From NCBI RefSeq assembly GCF_005047655.1, contig NZ_SUKF01000006.1, positions 161,388-225,387 on the forward strand: DNA of 64,000 nucleotides. The letters run 5' to 3'. Positions 63,501 through 64,000 of the stretch are shown here, in pieces. The notes beneath the pieces were generated by a model that was given only the letters and a program-made list of their open reading frames with translations, made no database searches and was not told the DNA's origin. Origin of the DNA: Sinimarinibacterium arenosum. GTDB taxonomy: Bacteria; Pseudomonadota; Gammaproteobacteria; Nevskiales; Nevskiaceae. Each line of letters starts with the position of its first letter. Within the stretch, counting starts at the first letter, position 1. The position numbers and the translations under genes were made by a program.

Positions 63501-64000
63501 GCTGAACGACGGCTGCCTGGTCCCGGTCACGCTCAACATCCCTGCCGGCAGCCTGCTGAATCCGCAGGAACCCGCCGCCGTGGTGGCCGGCAATGTCGAA
63601 ACCTCGCAATGCATCGTCGACGCGCTGCTCGGCGCCTTCGGCGCGCAGGCGGCCAGCCAGGGCACGATGAACAATCTGAGTTTCGGCAACGCCACGCATC
63701 AGTACTACGAAACGATCTGCGGCGGCGCAGGCGCCGGACCGGGCTATGCCGGCGCCCACGCGGTGCACACGCACATGACCAACTCGCGCATCACCGATGT
63801 CGAAATCCTGGAATCGCGCTTCCTGGTGCGGCTCGAACGCTTCGCCCTTCGCCATGACAGTGGCGGACAAGGCGCATGGCCCGGCGGTGACGGTGCGGTG
63901 CGCGAGCTGACATTTCTGGCACCGATGCAGGTCGGCATCCTGTCGAACCGGCGCGAACACGGGGCTCCGGGCCTCGCCGGCGGCGGCGACGGACTGCCCG
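60512..64000 (+). CDS. 5-oxoprolinase/hydantoinase (HyuA-HyuB fusion), 3' end beyond window
   Basis: The frame is open from ATG 60512 to the window edge, 1,163 codons. Family length is about 1,200, so little is missing. The HyuA half (about 1-690) shows [38 protein letters not shown] and [11 protein letters not shown] (actin-like ATPase motifs). The HyuB half starts near residue 705 ([25 protein letters not shown]) and includes [14 protein letters not shown]. The ATP-dependent enzyme opens 5-oxoproline to glutamate in glutathione turnover. Hydantoin substrates are an alternative. Divergent from the cytochrome operon. Confidence 0.92.

Overview
The window is high-GC bacterial DNA, most likely a gammaproteobacterium of the Xanthomonadales/Nevskiales kind. 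This is inferred from gene types and codon bias; no rRNA or species marker is present. Core genes seen are aspC-type aminotransferase, uvrB, nhaD, mprF-acvB, a gabD-like dehydrogenase, a pyruvate kinase-like gene, and tRNA-Asn and tRNA-Val.

Layout. (1) 1-7196, minus: the 5' part of a giant gene for an exported repeat protein (Calx-beta, FG-GAP/VCBS repeats, ASPM/SPD-2-like Ig domains, then about 100-residue Ig-like units), cut by the window edge. Facing away from it at 7528-10362 is a winged-helix/Ser-Thr-kinase/membrane/TPR fusion. (2) 10.4-15.7 kb: tRNA-Asn, aminotransferase, uvrB, nhaD, tRNA-Val. (3) 15684-38722: a 23-kb island inserted in the 3' end of tRNA-Val, with attL and attR visible as a 16-bp repeat. 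It carries a P4-type integrase, a HigBA-like module, an AlpA-like regulator and a primase-helicase replication block, but no virion genes. Its cargo is a type I restriction-modification operon interleaved with an ATPase, a RhuM-Fic protein, a DUF262/DUF1524/DUF4357 nuclease-like protein and HipBA. At its right end are one or two integron-type gene cassettes with attC-like sites and a MITE-like element. (4) 38707-39081: about 2.3 tandem 162-bp units, each starting with the tail of tRNA-Val followed by a strong hairpin. They resemble the repeats behind E. coli tyrT but are now separated from their tRNA by the island. (5) 39.3-49.5 kb: desaturase, AraC-type regulator, mprF-acvB lipid modification pair (preceded by a coupled 34-residue ORF), pyruvate kinase-like gene, aldehyde dehydrogenase. 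(6) 49546-60172, minus: a compact six-gene operon that is the most striking part of the window. (7) 60512-64000: an open-ended 5-oxoprolinase/hydantoinase gene.

The six-gene operon reads, in transcription order: membrane-anchored 2x[4Fe-4S]/FAD/NAD(P) oxidoreductase; Sel1+ankyrin exported protein; cytochrome b-like membrane protein; 21-heme c-type cytochrome; 32-heme c-type cytochrome; outer-membrane beta-barrel with TPR. Genes overlap or are 3 bases apart. A simple reading is an electron path from cytoplasmic reductant across the inner membrane, through about 53 c-hemes, to an outer-membrane barrel. The direction and acceptor are unknown. The 32-heme protein is built from 13 di-heme modules of three alternating types and is the best candidate for a previously undescribed system.
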